Shown here: positions 45,305 to 52,683 of the stretch, one piece after another | Layout of the letters: every line of letters starts with the position of its first letter | Position numbering within the stretch: the first letter of the stretch is position 1 | DNA from: Paludibacteraceae bacterium | GTDB taxonomy: Bacteria > Bacteroidota > Bacteroidia > Bacteroidales > Paludibacteraceae | Direction of reading: 5' to 3' | DNA length: 64,000 nucleotides | NCBI GenBank assembly: GCA_017559385.1 | Contig: JAFYSK010000034.1 | Coordinates: forward strand, 1-64,000 | Program-made: the position numbers and the translations under genes | Notes under the pieces: model-generated | What the model was told of the DNA's origin: nothing | Database searches by the model: none | Seen by the model: the letters and a program-made list of their open reading frames with translations, nothing else

Positions 45305-46675
45305 TTATAATGTACTACTTAGAGCCTTGTAAAACTCTGTTACTGCCACAATACCGCTTTCCCAAACCTCAAGATCCATCGATTCGTTGGGCGAGTGGAT
45401 AGCGTTCTTCTCCAATCCAAAGCCCATAAGAATAGTTTTTACTCCGAGAATCTGTTCAAAACTGCTGATGATAGGTATACTTCCTCCTCTTCGAGCTGCC
45501 AATGGACGCTTACCAAAGGCTACCTCGAAACCATGTTCGGCAGCTTTGTAAGCCGGTATGTCGATTGGACATACATAACCTTGCCCACCGTGCATAGGTG
45601 TCACCGTCACGCGTACACCTGCTGGTGCGATGCTTTGTATGTAATCAGCAAATGCCTGGCTTACCTTCTCGTGATCTTGGTTGGCTACCAATCGGCAACT
45701 GACTTTTGCATAAGCTTTGCTTGGTAATACGGTTTTACTGCCTTCACCGGTGTAACCGCCCCAAATGCCGCATATGTCAAAAGATGGACGACAAGAATTA
45801 CGTTCTAGGGTAGAATAACCTGCTTCGCCAAAAGTACAATCTACATCGATAGCTTGACAATATGCCTCTTCTGAAAAAGGAATCTGTTTGATCATATCTC
45901 GCTCCTCTTGTGGGATAGGCAGTACATCGTCGTAGAAACCTGGTATGGTAATCCGTCCATTTGTATCTACCACTTTGGCCAGCATCTCCGTGAGAGCATT
46001 GATCGGATTCTTTACCGCACCGCCAAAGTGTCCGCTATGCAAATCGCGGTTAGGACCTATCACTTCTATCTCCCAATATGCTAAGCCGCGCAGACCAGTG
46101 GTGATAGATGGGGTGTCTTTACCTATCATCGATGTGTCGCTCACTAGGATGATATCGCATGCTAGTAGCTCTTTATGCTCTTTGAGGAATGTGTCTAGAC
46201 TAGGGCTACCAATCTCTTCTTCGCCCTCAAAAATGAACTTGACATTGCAATTCATCAGTCCATGTTTGACAAGATACTCAAATGCTTTGACTTGTATCAT
46301 AGCCTGTCCTTTGTCATCGTCGGCACCACGTGCATAAAGACGACCTTCACGGATATCTGGTTCCCATGGATTAGAGTGCCAAAGGTCGAGTGGCTCAGCG
46401 GGCATTACATCGTAATGCGAGTATACCAACACGGTAGGTATATTGTCGTTTTGTGTGCTTGCGGTGTATTCTGCATAGACAAAGGGATGACCCTCTGATG
46501 GCATTATTTCTGCTTTTTGTGCACCTGCTTCCAATAAAAGCTCGCACCAGCGCTTGGCACAAAGGAGCATGTCCTCTTTGTGAGCGGGTTGGCAACTGAC
46601 ACTAGGTATACGAATCAAACTCGCCCACTCCTCTAAGAAGCGGTCGCGATTGGCTGCAATATAAGTACGAATCAT
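45305..46675 (-). CDS. M20-family dipeptidase
   Basis: This 456-residue metallopeptidase has the M20 metal motifs VLVYSHYDVMPAEP (His and Asp ligands), ARGADDDKGQ and FEGEEEIGSPSL with the catalytic glutamate, followed by DTSMIG and the dimerisation domain. It cleaves dipeptides or short peptides. I chose ATG at 46675 (MIRTYIAANRDRFLEEW); the frame stays open to 46828 but runs through the structured RNA region. It precedes the DUF2520 gene. Confidence 0.92.
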   Translation of the reverse strand: MIRTYIAANRDRFLEEWASLIRIPSVSCQPAHKEDMLLCAKRWCELLLEAGAQKAEIMPSEGHPFVYAEYTASTQNDNIPTVLVYSHYDVMPAEPLDLWHSNPWEPDIREGRLYARGADDDKGQAMIQVKAFEYLVKHGLMNCNVKFIFEGEEEIGSPSLDTFLKEHKELLACDIILVSDTSMIGKDTPSITTGLRGLAYWEIEVIGPNRDLHSGHFGGAVKNPINALTEMLAKVVDTNGRITIPGFYDDVLPIPQEERDMIKQIPFSEEAYCQAIDVDCTFGEAGYSTLERNSCRPSFDICGIWGGYTGEGSKTVLPSKAYAKVSCRLVANQDHEKVSQAFADYIQSIAPAGVRVTVTPMHGGQGYVCPIDIPAYKAAEHGFEVAFGKRPLAARRGGSIPIISSFEQILGVKTILMGFGLEKNAIHSPNESMDLEVWESGIVAVTEFYKALSSTL

Positions 46676-46699
46676 AATGAGTGATATATGTTTTTCAAT

Positions 46700-46897
46700 A
46701 AAAAATGTTGCACTGCTATTACGCGAGAAAACTCCTAATAAACAGGATTTGAGGAGTACAGACCCTTTGTAATCTAACTGCCTCATCGCTACAACCCGAA
46801 GGCTGATCTCGGCGGAGAGTATTAGCACGCCATTGGAAAAGCACCTACCTCGTAAGATAAAATTTGTTGAGTTTTCCGGTCTCTAAGCAGTGCAACA
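46700..46897 (-). ncRNA. Second rod-shaped structured RNA candidate
   Basis: A 12-bp perfect closing stem joins 46706-46717 to 46886-46897 (TGTTGCACTGCT and complement). Inside it are a second 8-bp stem (46727-46734 with 46869-46876), a GAGG/CCTC pairing, CTAA/TTAG, and an apical hairpin CAGCC-TTCG-GGTTG (46792-46805). The G-U pair in that hairpin exists only on the minus strand. The closing stem is followed on the minus strand by T6 (46700-46705), like an intrinsic terminator. About 200 bases, 6S-like size and layout. No perfect promoter is found upstream. It sits 25 bases before the M20 start codon, so a cis-leader or attenuator is possible. The rest of this 309-base gap shows nothing. Confidence 0.5.
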
Positions 46898-46984
46898 ATA
46901 TTTTTCAATGATCATTAGCGTATAGTTTGATACACAAAATCCGTGCCAATTTCTAATTGACTAGTCTGCTGATGCTTCCTTATT

Positions 46985-48409
46985 CTAAATTCTCCATGCC
47001 AATGTACACACAATACGGTGTGTATTGGTATTGAGTTTGAACGCATCTGCTTGATGCTCTGTGGCGTATTGGTTGATTTCTTGCCAACCAAATTGATAGG
47101 CCACCTGGGCTACTAAAAAGTGACTCCTATAGCCAATTCCTAAGCTGGCATATTGGGATGATTGCGTGAATCTGTAGTCCGTATCCGTACGAATAGAATT
47201 GTAGTTCAATGCCACTACAGGATCTTCCTTGCTAAACGAAGATTCATATACATATCCAGCATTTAGAAACAGGCTATTATTCATATGAACCTCTAATCCT
47301 GCTTTCAATGTATGAATATCTTGCATAGGACTAACATTCGCTTCTTTATCTTTAAAGGCATGAGCATAATCGTACTGCAAAGCCAGCATACCGATGTTTT
47401 TCCACTGACCTGCTATGCTGATACTCGTGCGCATAGGCGAAACATAAGTTGTACTAATGGATCCACTTGCTGGTGTTAACACCTCGTATGTAGTGCCATT
47501 CACAGTGCTATACATATCGCCTTCTGTTTGTTGGGATAGGGTTAACTCCGTTGGAGTTTGTACTGACGCTCCTATACGCAGCCATTCCACAGGGCGTGCC
47601 AATAGTCCCAAACTAGCACTGACACCTACACCTGATATATGGAACATTGACTTTAATTCTGCCGAATTTTTGCGGTCGGATTCTACTAGAGATACATATT
47701 TTGTGTAGTTGATGGTTGGTATGTTCAAACTGGCACCTATATACCATTGGTTATTGATGTTACCAGCCCATGACAAGGTATATTGATCAGACGACCCATT
47801 CTCGTTTATTTTTAGTTCTCCATCTGTAAACTTGAGTGCTGGTTCCCACATATCGTTATCGGCTGGATTGATGAGATATCCTTCATATCCTAGAATACTC
47901 AACCAACCTATCTCCTTATCATCCCAGGGCAGATTAACCAAATTGCCTTCAGGTAGTCCATTGGTTTTCGTGCAGATTGTTGGTAGCATACCCGTATTAC
48001 GTCCACTAACCTGCAAATCACGATTATAATTGTGGATGCGATTCATTGTGAACATCAAGTTGCTATAAATCAATCCTTTTTGCTTGTTTGGATCTCCGCT
48101 AGACCATATAGCCGAAACTTGTGGTAGGGTAAAACGCGAACGTTGGTATCCTTGTTTACTCTCGTGCTGTTGAGTATAGTCCCATGTCCCATCTACGCTC
48201 ACACTAATTTCGCTGCGGCGATACAAGCCCAAGCCTGCTGGGTTATCCATGGCCGCACTCGGATCACCTCCAATAGCTGTCATGGCACCACCCATACCCA
48301 CATATCGAGCCGTACCTATGCAACTGCGTTCGGCAAATCGTTGCATATCTTGACCATAAGCAGCCAATAGGCAAAAGGCTAGTAGTAATATGAGGAACTT
48401 TCTTTTCAT
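46985..48409 (-). CDS. OMPP1/FadL-family outer-membrane beta-barrel protein
   Basis: This 474-residue protein has a signal peptide (MKRKFLILLLAFCLLAAYG) and an N-terminal hatch-like region (GTARYVGMGGAMTAIGGDPS, with NPAGLG), typical of OMPP1/FadL/TodX proteins. The rest is amphipathic beta strands. FadL relatives pass hydrophobic compounds through the outer membrane; the substrate here is unknown. It overlaps the small lipoprotein gene by four bases (ATGA). Confidence 0.88.
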   Translation of the reverse strand: MKRKFLILLLAFCLLAAYGQDMQRFAERSCIGTARYVGMGGAMTAIGGDPSAAMDNPAGLGLYRRSEISVSVDGTWDYTQQHESKQGYQRSRFTLPQVSAIWSSGDPNKQKGLIYSNLMFTMNRIHNYNRDLQVSGRNTGMLPTICTKTNGLPEGNLVNLPWDDKEIGWLSILGYEGYLINPADNDMWEPALKFTDGELKINENGSSDQYTLSWAGNINNQWYIGASLNIPTINYTKYVSLVESDRKNSAELKSMFHISGVGVSASLGLLARPVEWLRIGASVQTPTELTLSQQTEGDMYSTVNGTTYEVLTPASGSISTTYVSPMRTSISIAGQWKNIGMLALQYDYAHAFKDKEANVSPMQDIHTLKAGLEVHMNNSLFLNAGYVYESSFSKEDPVVALNYNSIRTDTDYRFTQSSQYASLGIGYRSHFLVAQVAYQFGWQEINQYATEHQADAFKLNTNTHRIVCTLAWRI

Positions 48410-48645
48410 GGTTCTATGATGAGCATGCGTACGGTATCGGGATGTTGCACGGTATCTTCTAAGAAGATAAACTCACGCATATTTCTATCGTATACCGGCT
48501 CAGCAGACACAACTGCTGTGTCTGCTTGAGGCCAGTAATATGAATCGTCGGTGTAGGTGGGAGGCTTCTGACGCGTCAATCCTGTCAGACGAGTTGAACA
48601 AGTCAGACAACCGATGAGTGACAATATCAGAATATAACGTTTCAT
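48406..48645 (-). CDS. Small lipoprotein of unknown function
   Basis: I do not recognise a family. The 79-residue protein has a lipoprotein signal with lipobox LIGC (Cys13) and a hydrophilic, Asp/Thr-rich rest with no cysteine pairs or repeats. It lies between trpS (TAATG overlap) and the OMPP1-type gene (four-base overlap). Tight coupling to a beta-barrel suggests it may be an outer-membrane partner of it, but nothing in its sequence shows this. Confidence 0.75.
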   Translation of the reverse strand: MKRYILILSLIGCLTCSTRLTGLTRQKPPTYTDDSYYWPQADTAVVSAEPVYDRNMREFIFLEDTVQHPDTVRMLIIEP

Positions 48646-49631
48646 TAGTTACGGAAACCAATGATCTTGCGTACCTCTTGAATGGTCTTTTCTGCGCTAG
48701 CGGCAGCAGCTTCTGCACCTTCGCGTGCTACTTTGGTGAGATATTCGTCGTTGTTTTTGAAGTCGATGATACGCTCACGGATAGGTGCGCAGAAGGCATT
48801 GATATCAGCGGCTAGTTGCTTCTTCATATCGCCGTAGCGGATAGCCATATTGTTGTACTGATCATTGAAATAGTCGTAAGTATCAGGAGTAGAAACAAGT
48901 GCCATGAGGGTAAAGAGGTTTTGGATGGCTTCTGGTTTCTCTTGGTTGAGCATAGTTGGTCCTGAATCAGTGACAGCGCGCATTACTTTCTTCTTGATCG
49001 TGGCTTCGTCATCACATAGGTAGATGGCATTGCCTTCGCTCTTGCCCATCTTACCGCTACCATCTAATCCTGGCACTTTAACTGCTTTATCACTAAAGTG
49101 GAAGGATTGTGGCTCCTTGAAATACTCTACATTATATATGCGATTGAAGCGACGGGCAAACAATCTCGCCATCTCCATGTTTTGCTCTTGATCTTTACCC
49201 ACAGGCACTTTATCCGCTTTGTGCACCAGGATGTCAGCCGCCATCAAGGCTGGGTAGGTCAACAAGCCTGCATTCACATTATCTGGTTGTTTACGCGCTT
49301 TCTCTTTGAACGATGTAACACGCTCTAACTCGCCTAAATATGCATTCATATTTAGGTATAGATATAATTCTAATACTTGCTTCACATCACTCTGTACATA
49401 GATAGATGCTTTCTGGGGATCGATACCACATGCCAGGTATTCCGCCAAGATTGTTTTGACTGATGTACGCAGGTTCTCTGGTGTTGGGTGAGTGGTCAGC
49501 GAGTGCCAGTCTGCAATGAAGAACATACAATCATATTCTTCTTGCATCTTTACAAAACTCTTAACTGCACCAAAATAATTACCCAAATGCAGGTTTCCTG
49601 TTGGGCGAATACCACTAATTACTTTTTCCAT
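48645..49631 (-). CDS. trpS: Tryptophanyl-tRNA synthetase
   Basis: This 328-residue class I synthetase charges tRNA-Trp. The HIGH-equivalent motif is GNLHLGNYFGA (12-22) and the KMSKS-equivalent is GKMGKSEGNAIYL. The Trp-binding region FIADWHSLT is present. It overlaps the lipoprotein start by one base (TAATG). The upstream gene encodes an Lrp-type regulator, 37 bases away. Confidence 0.96.
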   Translation of the reverse strand: MEKVISGIRPTGNLHLGNYFGAVKSFVKMQEEYDCMFFIADWHSLTTHPTPENLRTSVKTILAEYLACGIDPQKASIYVQSDVKQVLELYLYLNMNAYLGELERVTSFKEKARKQPDNVNAGLLTYPALMAADILVHKADKVPVGKDQEQNMEMARLFARRFNRIYNVEYFKEPQSFHFSDKAVKVPGLDGSGKMGKSEGNAIYLCDDEATIKKKVMRAVTDSGPTMLNQEKPEAIQNLFTLMALVSTPDTYDYFNDQYNNMAIRYGDMKKQLAADINAFCAPIRERIIDFKNNDEYLTKVAREGAEAAAASAEKTIQEVRKIIGFRN

Positions 49632-49668
49632 TATATATTTTTTATCTTTTAATTTCTAAACTCATGAT

Positions 49669-50133
49669 TTATCCAATCGGCAATGTCCGATGAATGCGTT
49701 GATCCAATGCGGTTAGGGTCTCTGTGTTGGATACACCATGAATACCTTGTAACTTGTTACTGAGCAAGTCCATTAGATGCATATCATCGCGTGCGTATAA
49801 TTTAATCAACATCGAGTAGGTACCCAATGTGAAACGACTCTCTACTACTTCTGGTATCTTCTCTAATTCCTCGCTGACTTGGTTGTACATGCTACCTTTC
49901 TCAAGGGTCAATCCTACATAAACGCATAGGTTGTAGCCCAATGCCTTAGGGTTGACTGTATATCCTGATCCGGTGATGATGCCGTTATCAAACATCTTTT
50001 GTACGCGTTGATGTACAGCGGCACGGCTAATGCCTACAACTTCTGCTACATCCTTAAATGGAGTGCGAGCATTTTGGGTGATGACTTGCAAAATCTTACG
50101 ATCAATTTCATCAATTTTTTCTACAAAGTCCAT
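49669..50133 (-). CDS. Lrp/AsnC-family transcription regulator
   Basis: This 154-residue protein has a winged-helix DNA-binding part (KIDEIDRKILQVITQNARTPFKD, beginning LDEIDRKIL-like) with the second helix AAVHQRVQKMFDNGII, then the RAM/ligand-binding domain (VCVYVGLTLEKGSMYNQV). Such regulators respond to amino acids. It is the first gene of the trpS operon and could be autoregulated through the adjacent palindrome in the shared promoter region. Confidence 0.93.
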   Translation of the reverse strand: MDFVEKIDEIDRKILQVITQNARTPFKDVAEVVGISRAAVHQRVQKMFDNGIITGSGYTVNPKALGYNLCVYVGLTLEKGSMYNQVSEELEKIPEVVESRFTLGTYSMLIKLYARDDMHLMDLLSNKLQGIHGVSNTETLTALDQRIHRTLPIG

Positions 50134-50185
50134 GGTTTTCTATGAGTATTTTGTGATTTTAATGTTAATTATGTCATTTTGACCG

Positions 50186-50216
50186 CAAAATTAGTACTTT
50201 TTTTGCACATATGCAA
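50186..50216 (-). promoter_or_regulatory. Promoter of the lrp-trpS operon (divergent pair, minus side)
   Basis: TAATTTTG (50186-50193, minus) lies 20 bases from TTG (50214-50216). The -33 box is part of the near-palindrome TTGCACATATGCAA that also holds the plus-strand -33 box. Confidence 0.82.
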
Positions 50217-50233
50217 GTTTTTTTGTAATTTTG
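50203..50233 (+). promoter_or_regulatory. Promoter of the O-methyltransferase-folC unit (plus side)
   Basis: TTG (50203-50205) and TAATTTTG (50226-50233) have a 20-base spacer with a T7 tract. It overlaps the opposite promoter: the two -33 boxes are only eight bases apart. Confidence 0.82.
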
Positions 50234-50253
50234 CAGGCAAAATAGTATTTTTT

Positions 50254-50889
50254 ATGGACATTTTGGAATATGTTGAACAACATTCTTCGCCCGAAAGCGA
50301 AGCATTGCAGCAAATCACGCATACTACTCACATTGAGATGATCAATCCCCGCATGATGTCAGGCCATGTCCAGGGACGAGTATTGAGTATGTTCTCCCAG
50401 ATGATTCAACCTCGTCGTATCCTCGAATTGGGTACTTTTACAGCCTATTCCACTTTGTGTTTGGCCGAGGGATTGACTCCGGATGGTGTGCTAGTCACCT
50501 TAGAGCACAACGACGAACTTGAAGATATGATCCGTCGCAATCTGGCTCTTTCTCCATATGGAGAAAAGGTGCAACTAGTCATCGCTGATGCAATGCAATG
50601 GTTGGCGGCCCAATCTGCTGCTGACTCATACGATCTGGTGTTTATCGATGCAGATAAACGCGAGTATTCTGCGTATCTAGATGCTGTCCTTCCTCTGGTG
50701 CGCCCGGGTGGTTGGATCCTAGCGGATAATACACTTTGGGATGGTCATATCATTGAATCTGCCTATGACAAAGATAAGCAGACCATAGCCTTGCGGAATT
50801 TCAATGACAAGGTAGCACAAGATCCTCGTCTAGAAAAAGTGATCCTGCCTATTCGTGATGGCCTGACCATCATCCGTGTTAAACCCTAA
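50254..50889 (+). CDS. O-methyltransferase, YrrM/CCoAOMT-like
   Basis: This 211-residue SAM-dependent enzyme has the motif ILELGTFTAYSTLCLAEGL and later VFIDADKREYSAYLD, matching the family that includes TrmR/YrrM and caffeoyl-CoA O-methyltransferases. TrmR-type enzymes methylate tRNA wobble uridines; whether that is the function here is open. I chose ATG at 50254, about 20 bases after the -7 box, because the frame from 50179 begins upstream of the promoter. It is followed by folC after 17 bases. Confidence 0.88.
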   Translation: MDILEYVEQHSSPESEALQQITHTTHIEMINPRMMSGHVQGRVLSMFSQMIQPRRILELGTFTAYSTLCLAEGLTPDGVLVTLEHNDELEDMIRRNLALSPYGEKVQLVIADAMQWLAAQSAADSYDLVFIDADKREYSAYLDAVLPLVRPGGWILADNTLWDGHIIESAYDKDKQTIALRNFNDKVAQDPRLEKVILPIRDGLTIIRVKP

Positions 50890-50906
50890 TATCGTTATCT
50901 GTTGTT

Positions 50907-52229
50907 ATGTACACCTCGTATCAGCAAACGCTCGACTATCTCTATACTTCTCAACCTGCTTTTCATCATGTAGGCGCTGCTGCCTATAAGCCCGGCCTGG
51001 ATAATACGCTGGCTCTCATGCAGCATCTGGGCAACCCACATAACCAACTGCGAGCAGTTCATATAGCCGGTACTAATGGCAAGGGATCAACCTCTCACCT
51101 CATTGCTGCGGCCTTGCAGGCTCAGGGGTATAAGGTGGGTTTGTTTACATCGCCCCATTTGGTGGATTTCCGCGAGCGTATACGAATCAACGGACAGATG
51201 ATACCTGAGCAACAGGTCGTAGATTTTGTTGACGACAATCGCCCTTTCCTTGACCAAATCCGTCCATCTTTTTTCGAGACGACTATGGCACTAGCTTTCT
51301 GGTATTTTGTTCAGCAACATGTGGATATAGCCGTGATTGAAGTGGGCTTAGGCGGACGATTAGATAGCACCAATGTGCTTACACCGCTGCTTAGTGTGAT
51401 TACTAACATAGGTATTGACCATACCGAATTCCTAGGAGACACCTTACCTCAGATTGCGGCCGAGAAGGCGGGCATCATCAAACGCAATGTGCCATGTGTG
51501 ATAGGTGAAGTCAACGAAGATATTTATCCTGTATTTGAGGAGCGCGCTCGCGTGTGCAATATTTGGGGCGAAGGTCCTGAGACTACTGACTGCCGTATCT
51601 GGTTTGCTAACCAATGTGGCTATATGCGCAAGCGACGTCTCAAGGAGGCATCACAATGTCAGCTAATGGGTGATTACCAGCAGAATAACTTGCAAACAGC
51701 TTTTGTGGCACTACAAGCCCTACGCAATGTATGTGGCATACCACTCAGTGTCCAGTCTATTGCTGAAGGTTTTGCCCGAGTAGTTGATCTCACGGGCTTG
51801 CGTGGTCGCTGGGAGAGATTATCCCTGCAGCCACTTACTATTTGCGATACAGGGCATAATAGCCACGGCATACGCTATGTGGCCGAGCAACTAACCTATT
51901 TGCTAGCTCATCAACGCCAACAGTCTGAATCTGCTACCTTGCATATCATTTTAGGTATGGTCAATGATAAGGATATCAACCAAGTTTTGGCGCTTTTGCC
52001 CGAGGATGCAACCTACTATTTTACCCAACCTAATACACCGCGTGCTTTGCCATCTGAGCAACTCTACAACCGCTGGAAAAACTTGCATCCGCATCATAGC
52101 TCTTCTGCTTTCTATCTGGCTGCAACGGACGCACTAACGCAGGCTCAGCATCTAGCCCAGCCTATGGATATCATTTTTATCGGAGGTAGTAATTATTTGG
52201 TAGGAGAACTCCTCTCTAATTATCAATAG
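50907..52229 (+). CDS. folC: Bifunctional folylpolyglutamate/dihydrofolate synthase
   Basis: This 440-residue ATP-dependent ligase adds glutamate to dihydropteroate and then to folates. The Mur-ligase-like P-loop AGTNGKGSTSH is at about residue 52, followed by FTSPHLVDFRERIR and VIEVGLGGRLDSTN. It lacks any fused domain. The gene ends at a hairpin-forming region where it converges with the PspC-like gene. Confidence 0.93.
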   Translation: MYTSYQQTLDYLYTSQPAFHHVGAAAYKPGLDNTLALMQHLGNPHNQLRAVHIAGTNGKGSTSHLIAAALQAQGYKVGLFTSPHLVDFRERIRINGQMIPEQQVVDFVDDNRPFLDQIRPSFFETTMALAFWYFVQQHVDIAVIEVGLGGRLDSTNVLTPLLSVITNIGIDHTEFLGDTLPQIAAEKAGIIKRNVPCVIGEVNEDIYPVFEERARVCNIWGEGPETTDCRIWFANQCGYMRKRRLKEASQCQLMGDYQQNNLQTAFVALQALRNVCGIPLSVQSIAEGFARVVDLTGLRGRWERLSLQPLTICDTGHNSHGIRYVAEQLTYLLAHQRQQSESATLHIILGMVNDKDINQVLALLPEDATYYFTQPNTPRALPSEQLYNRWKNLHPHHSSSAFYLAATDALTQAQHLAQPMDIIFIGGSNYLVGELLSNYQ

Positions 52230-52244
52230 TTTTCCCAACTATTG
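52224..52244. terminator. Possible weak terminator between folC and pspC-like gene
   Basis: Perfect 8-base stem CAATAGTT/AACTATTG with loop TTCCC, spanning the convergent stop codons. It lacks a T-run, so function is uncertain. Confidence 0.35.
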
Positions 52245-52424
52245 TCTATCTGGTATCATTATCCAGAGGATGATGTATAGCAGGGTGCCAGGAAATGCTA
52301 CGGTAAATAAAGTTAGAATTAAATATAGTATTCTTACTACGGTAGGATCTACTTCCATGTATTCTGCTATACCACCACAAACGCCCGCCAATTTGCGGTC
52401 TGATGAACGATACAATTTTTTCAT
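52239..52424 (-). CDS. PspC-domain protein
   Basis: This 61-residue protein consists almost entirely of the PspC domain: LYRSSDRKLAGVCGGIAEYM, then DPTVVRILYLILTLFT and a membrane helix ending ILWIMIPDRQ. PspC proteins sense envelope stress; short single-domain forms are common in Bacteroidetes. It is preceded by a small YqaE-type membrane protein gene, with a 9-bp repeat array between them. Confidence 0.9.
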   Translation of the reverse strand: MKKLYRSSDRKLAGVCGGIAEYMEVDPTVVRILYLILTLFTVAFPGTLLYIILWIMIPDRQ

Positions 52425-52458
52425 GTCTAGTTTATAGTTAAATTGCTAGGTTAATGTA

Positions 52459-52512
52459 TTTTAAAACTCCTAAAACCTCTAAAACTCTTAAAACTTCTAA
52501 AACCTTTAGAAC
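52459..52512. repeat. Tandem array, 9-bp period, 6 copies
   Basis: Six 9-base units with consensus TCCTAAAAC (TTTTAAAAC, TCCTAAAAC, CTCTAAAAC, TCTTAAAAC, TTCTAAAAC, CTTTAGAAC). It lies between the YqaE and PspC genes and separates them by 95 bases. Period 9, unlike the 11-bp arrays. Confidence 0.85.
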
Positions 52513-52519
52513 TCCTAAC

Positions 52520-52666
52520 CTACTTCAATATCACCAAGGCGCCAATAATCCCTGGTACCCAACCGCAGCAAGTCAGCAGTGTAACAATCACTACCGAACC
52601 GCACCCTTGATCTATCACTGCCAATGGTGGGCAAAAAATAGCTAATAATACTCTGAATAATGACAT
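52520..52666 (-). CDS. YqaE/Pmp3-family small membrane protein
   Basis: This 48-residue gene reads MSLFRVLLAIFCPPLAVIDQ, then GCGSVVIVTLLTCCGWVPGI and a closing IGALVILK. That is the full PMP3/UPF0057 pattern: two hydrophobic helices with PPLAV and PGIIGAL. Such proteins affect membrane potential and salt stress in other organisms. It is too short for common ORF cut-offs. The ATG at 52666 gives the expected length. Its neighbour encodes a PspC domain, another envelope stress protein. Confidence 0.88.
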   Translation of the reverse strand: MSLFRVLLAIFCPPLAVIDQGCGSVVIVTLLTCCGWVPGIIGALVILK

Positions 52667-52683
52667 ATACTTTCAACTCTCAA

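Noticed and set aside
46675..46828. N-terminal extension of the M20 dipeptidase to 46828
   Set aside because: The extra 51 codons cover the structured RNA region, and the family N-terminus begins at the 46675 ATG.
46700..46897. SAM, TPP or cobalamin riboswitch
   Set aside because: The conserved core motifs of these classes are not found in the sequence on either strand.
52454..52645. Plus-strand open frame beginning in the 9-bp array
   Set aside because: Its start is the repeat itself (KTSKT-type residues) and it lies antisense to the clear YqaE/Pmp3 gene.
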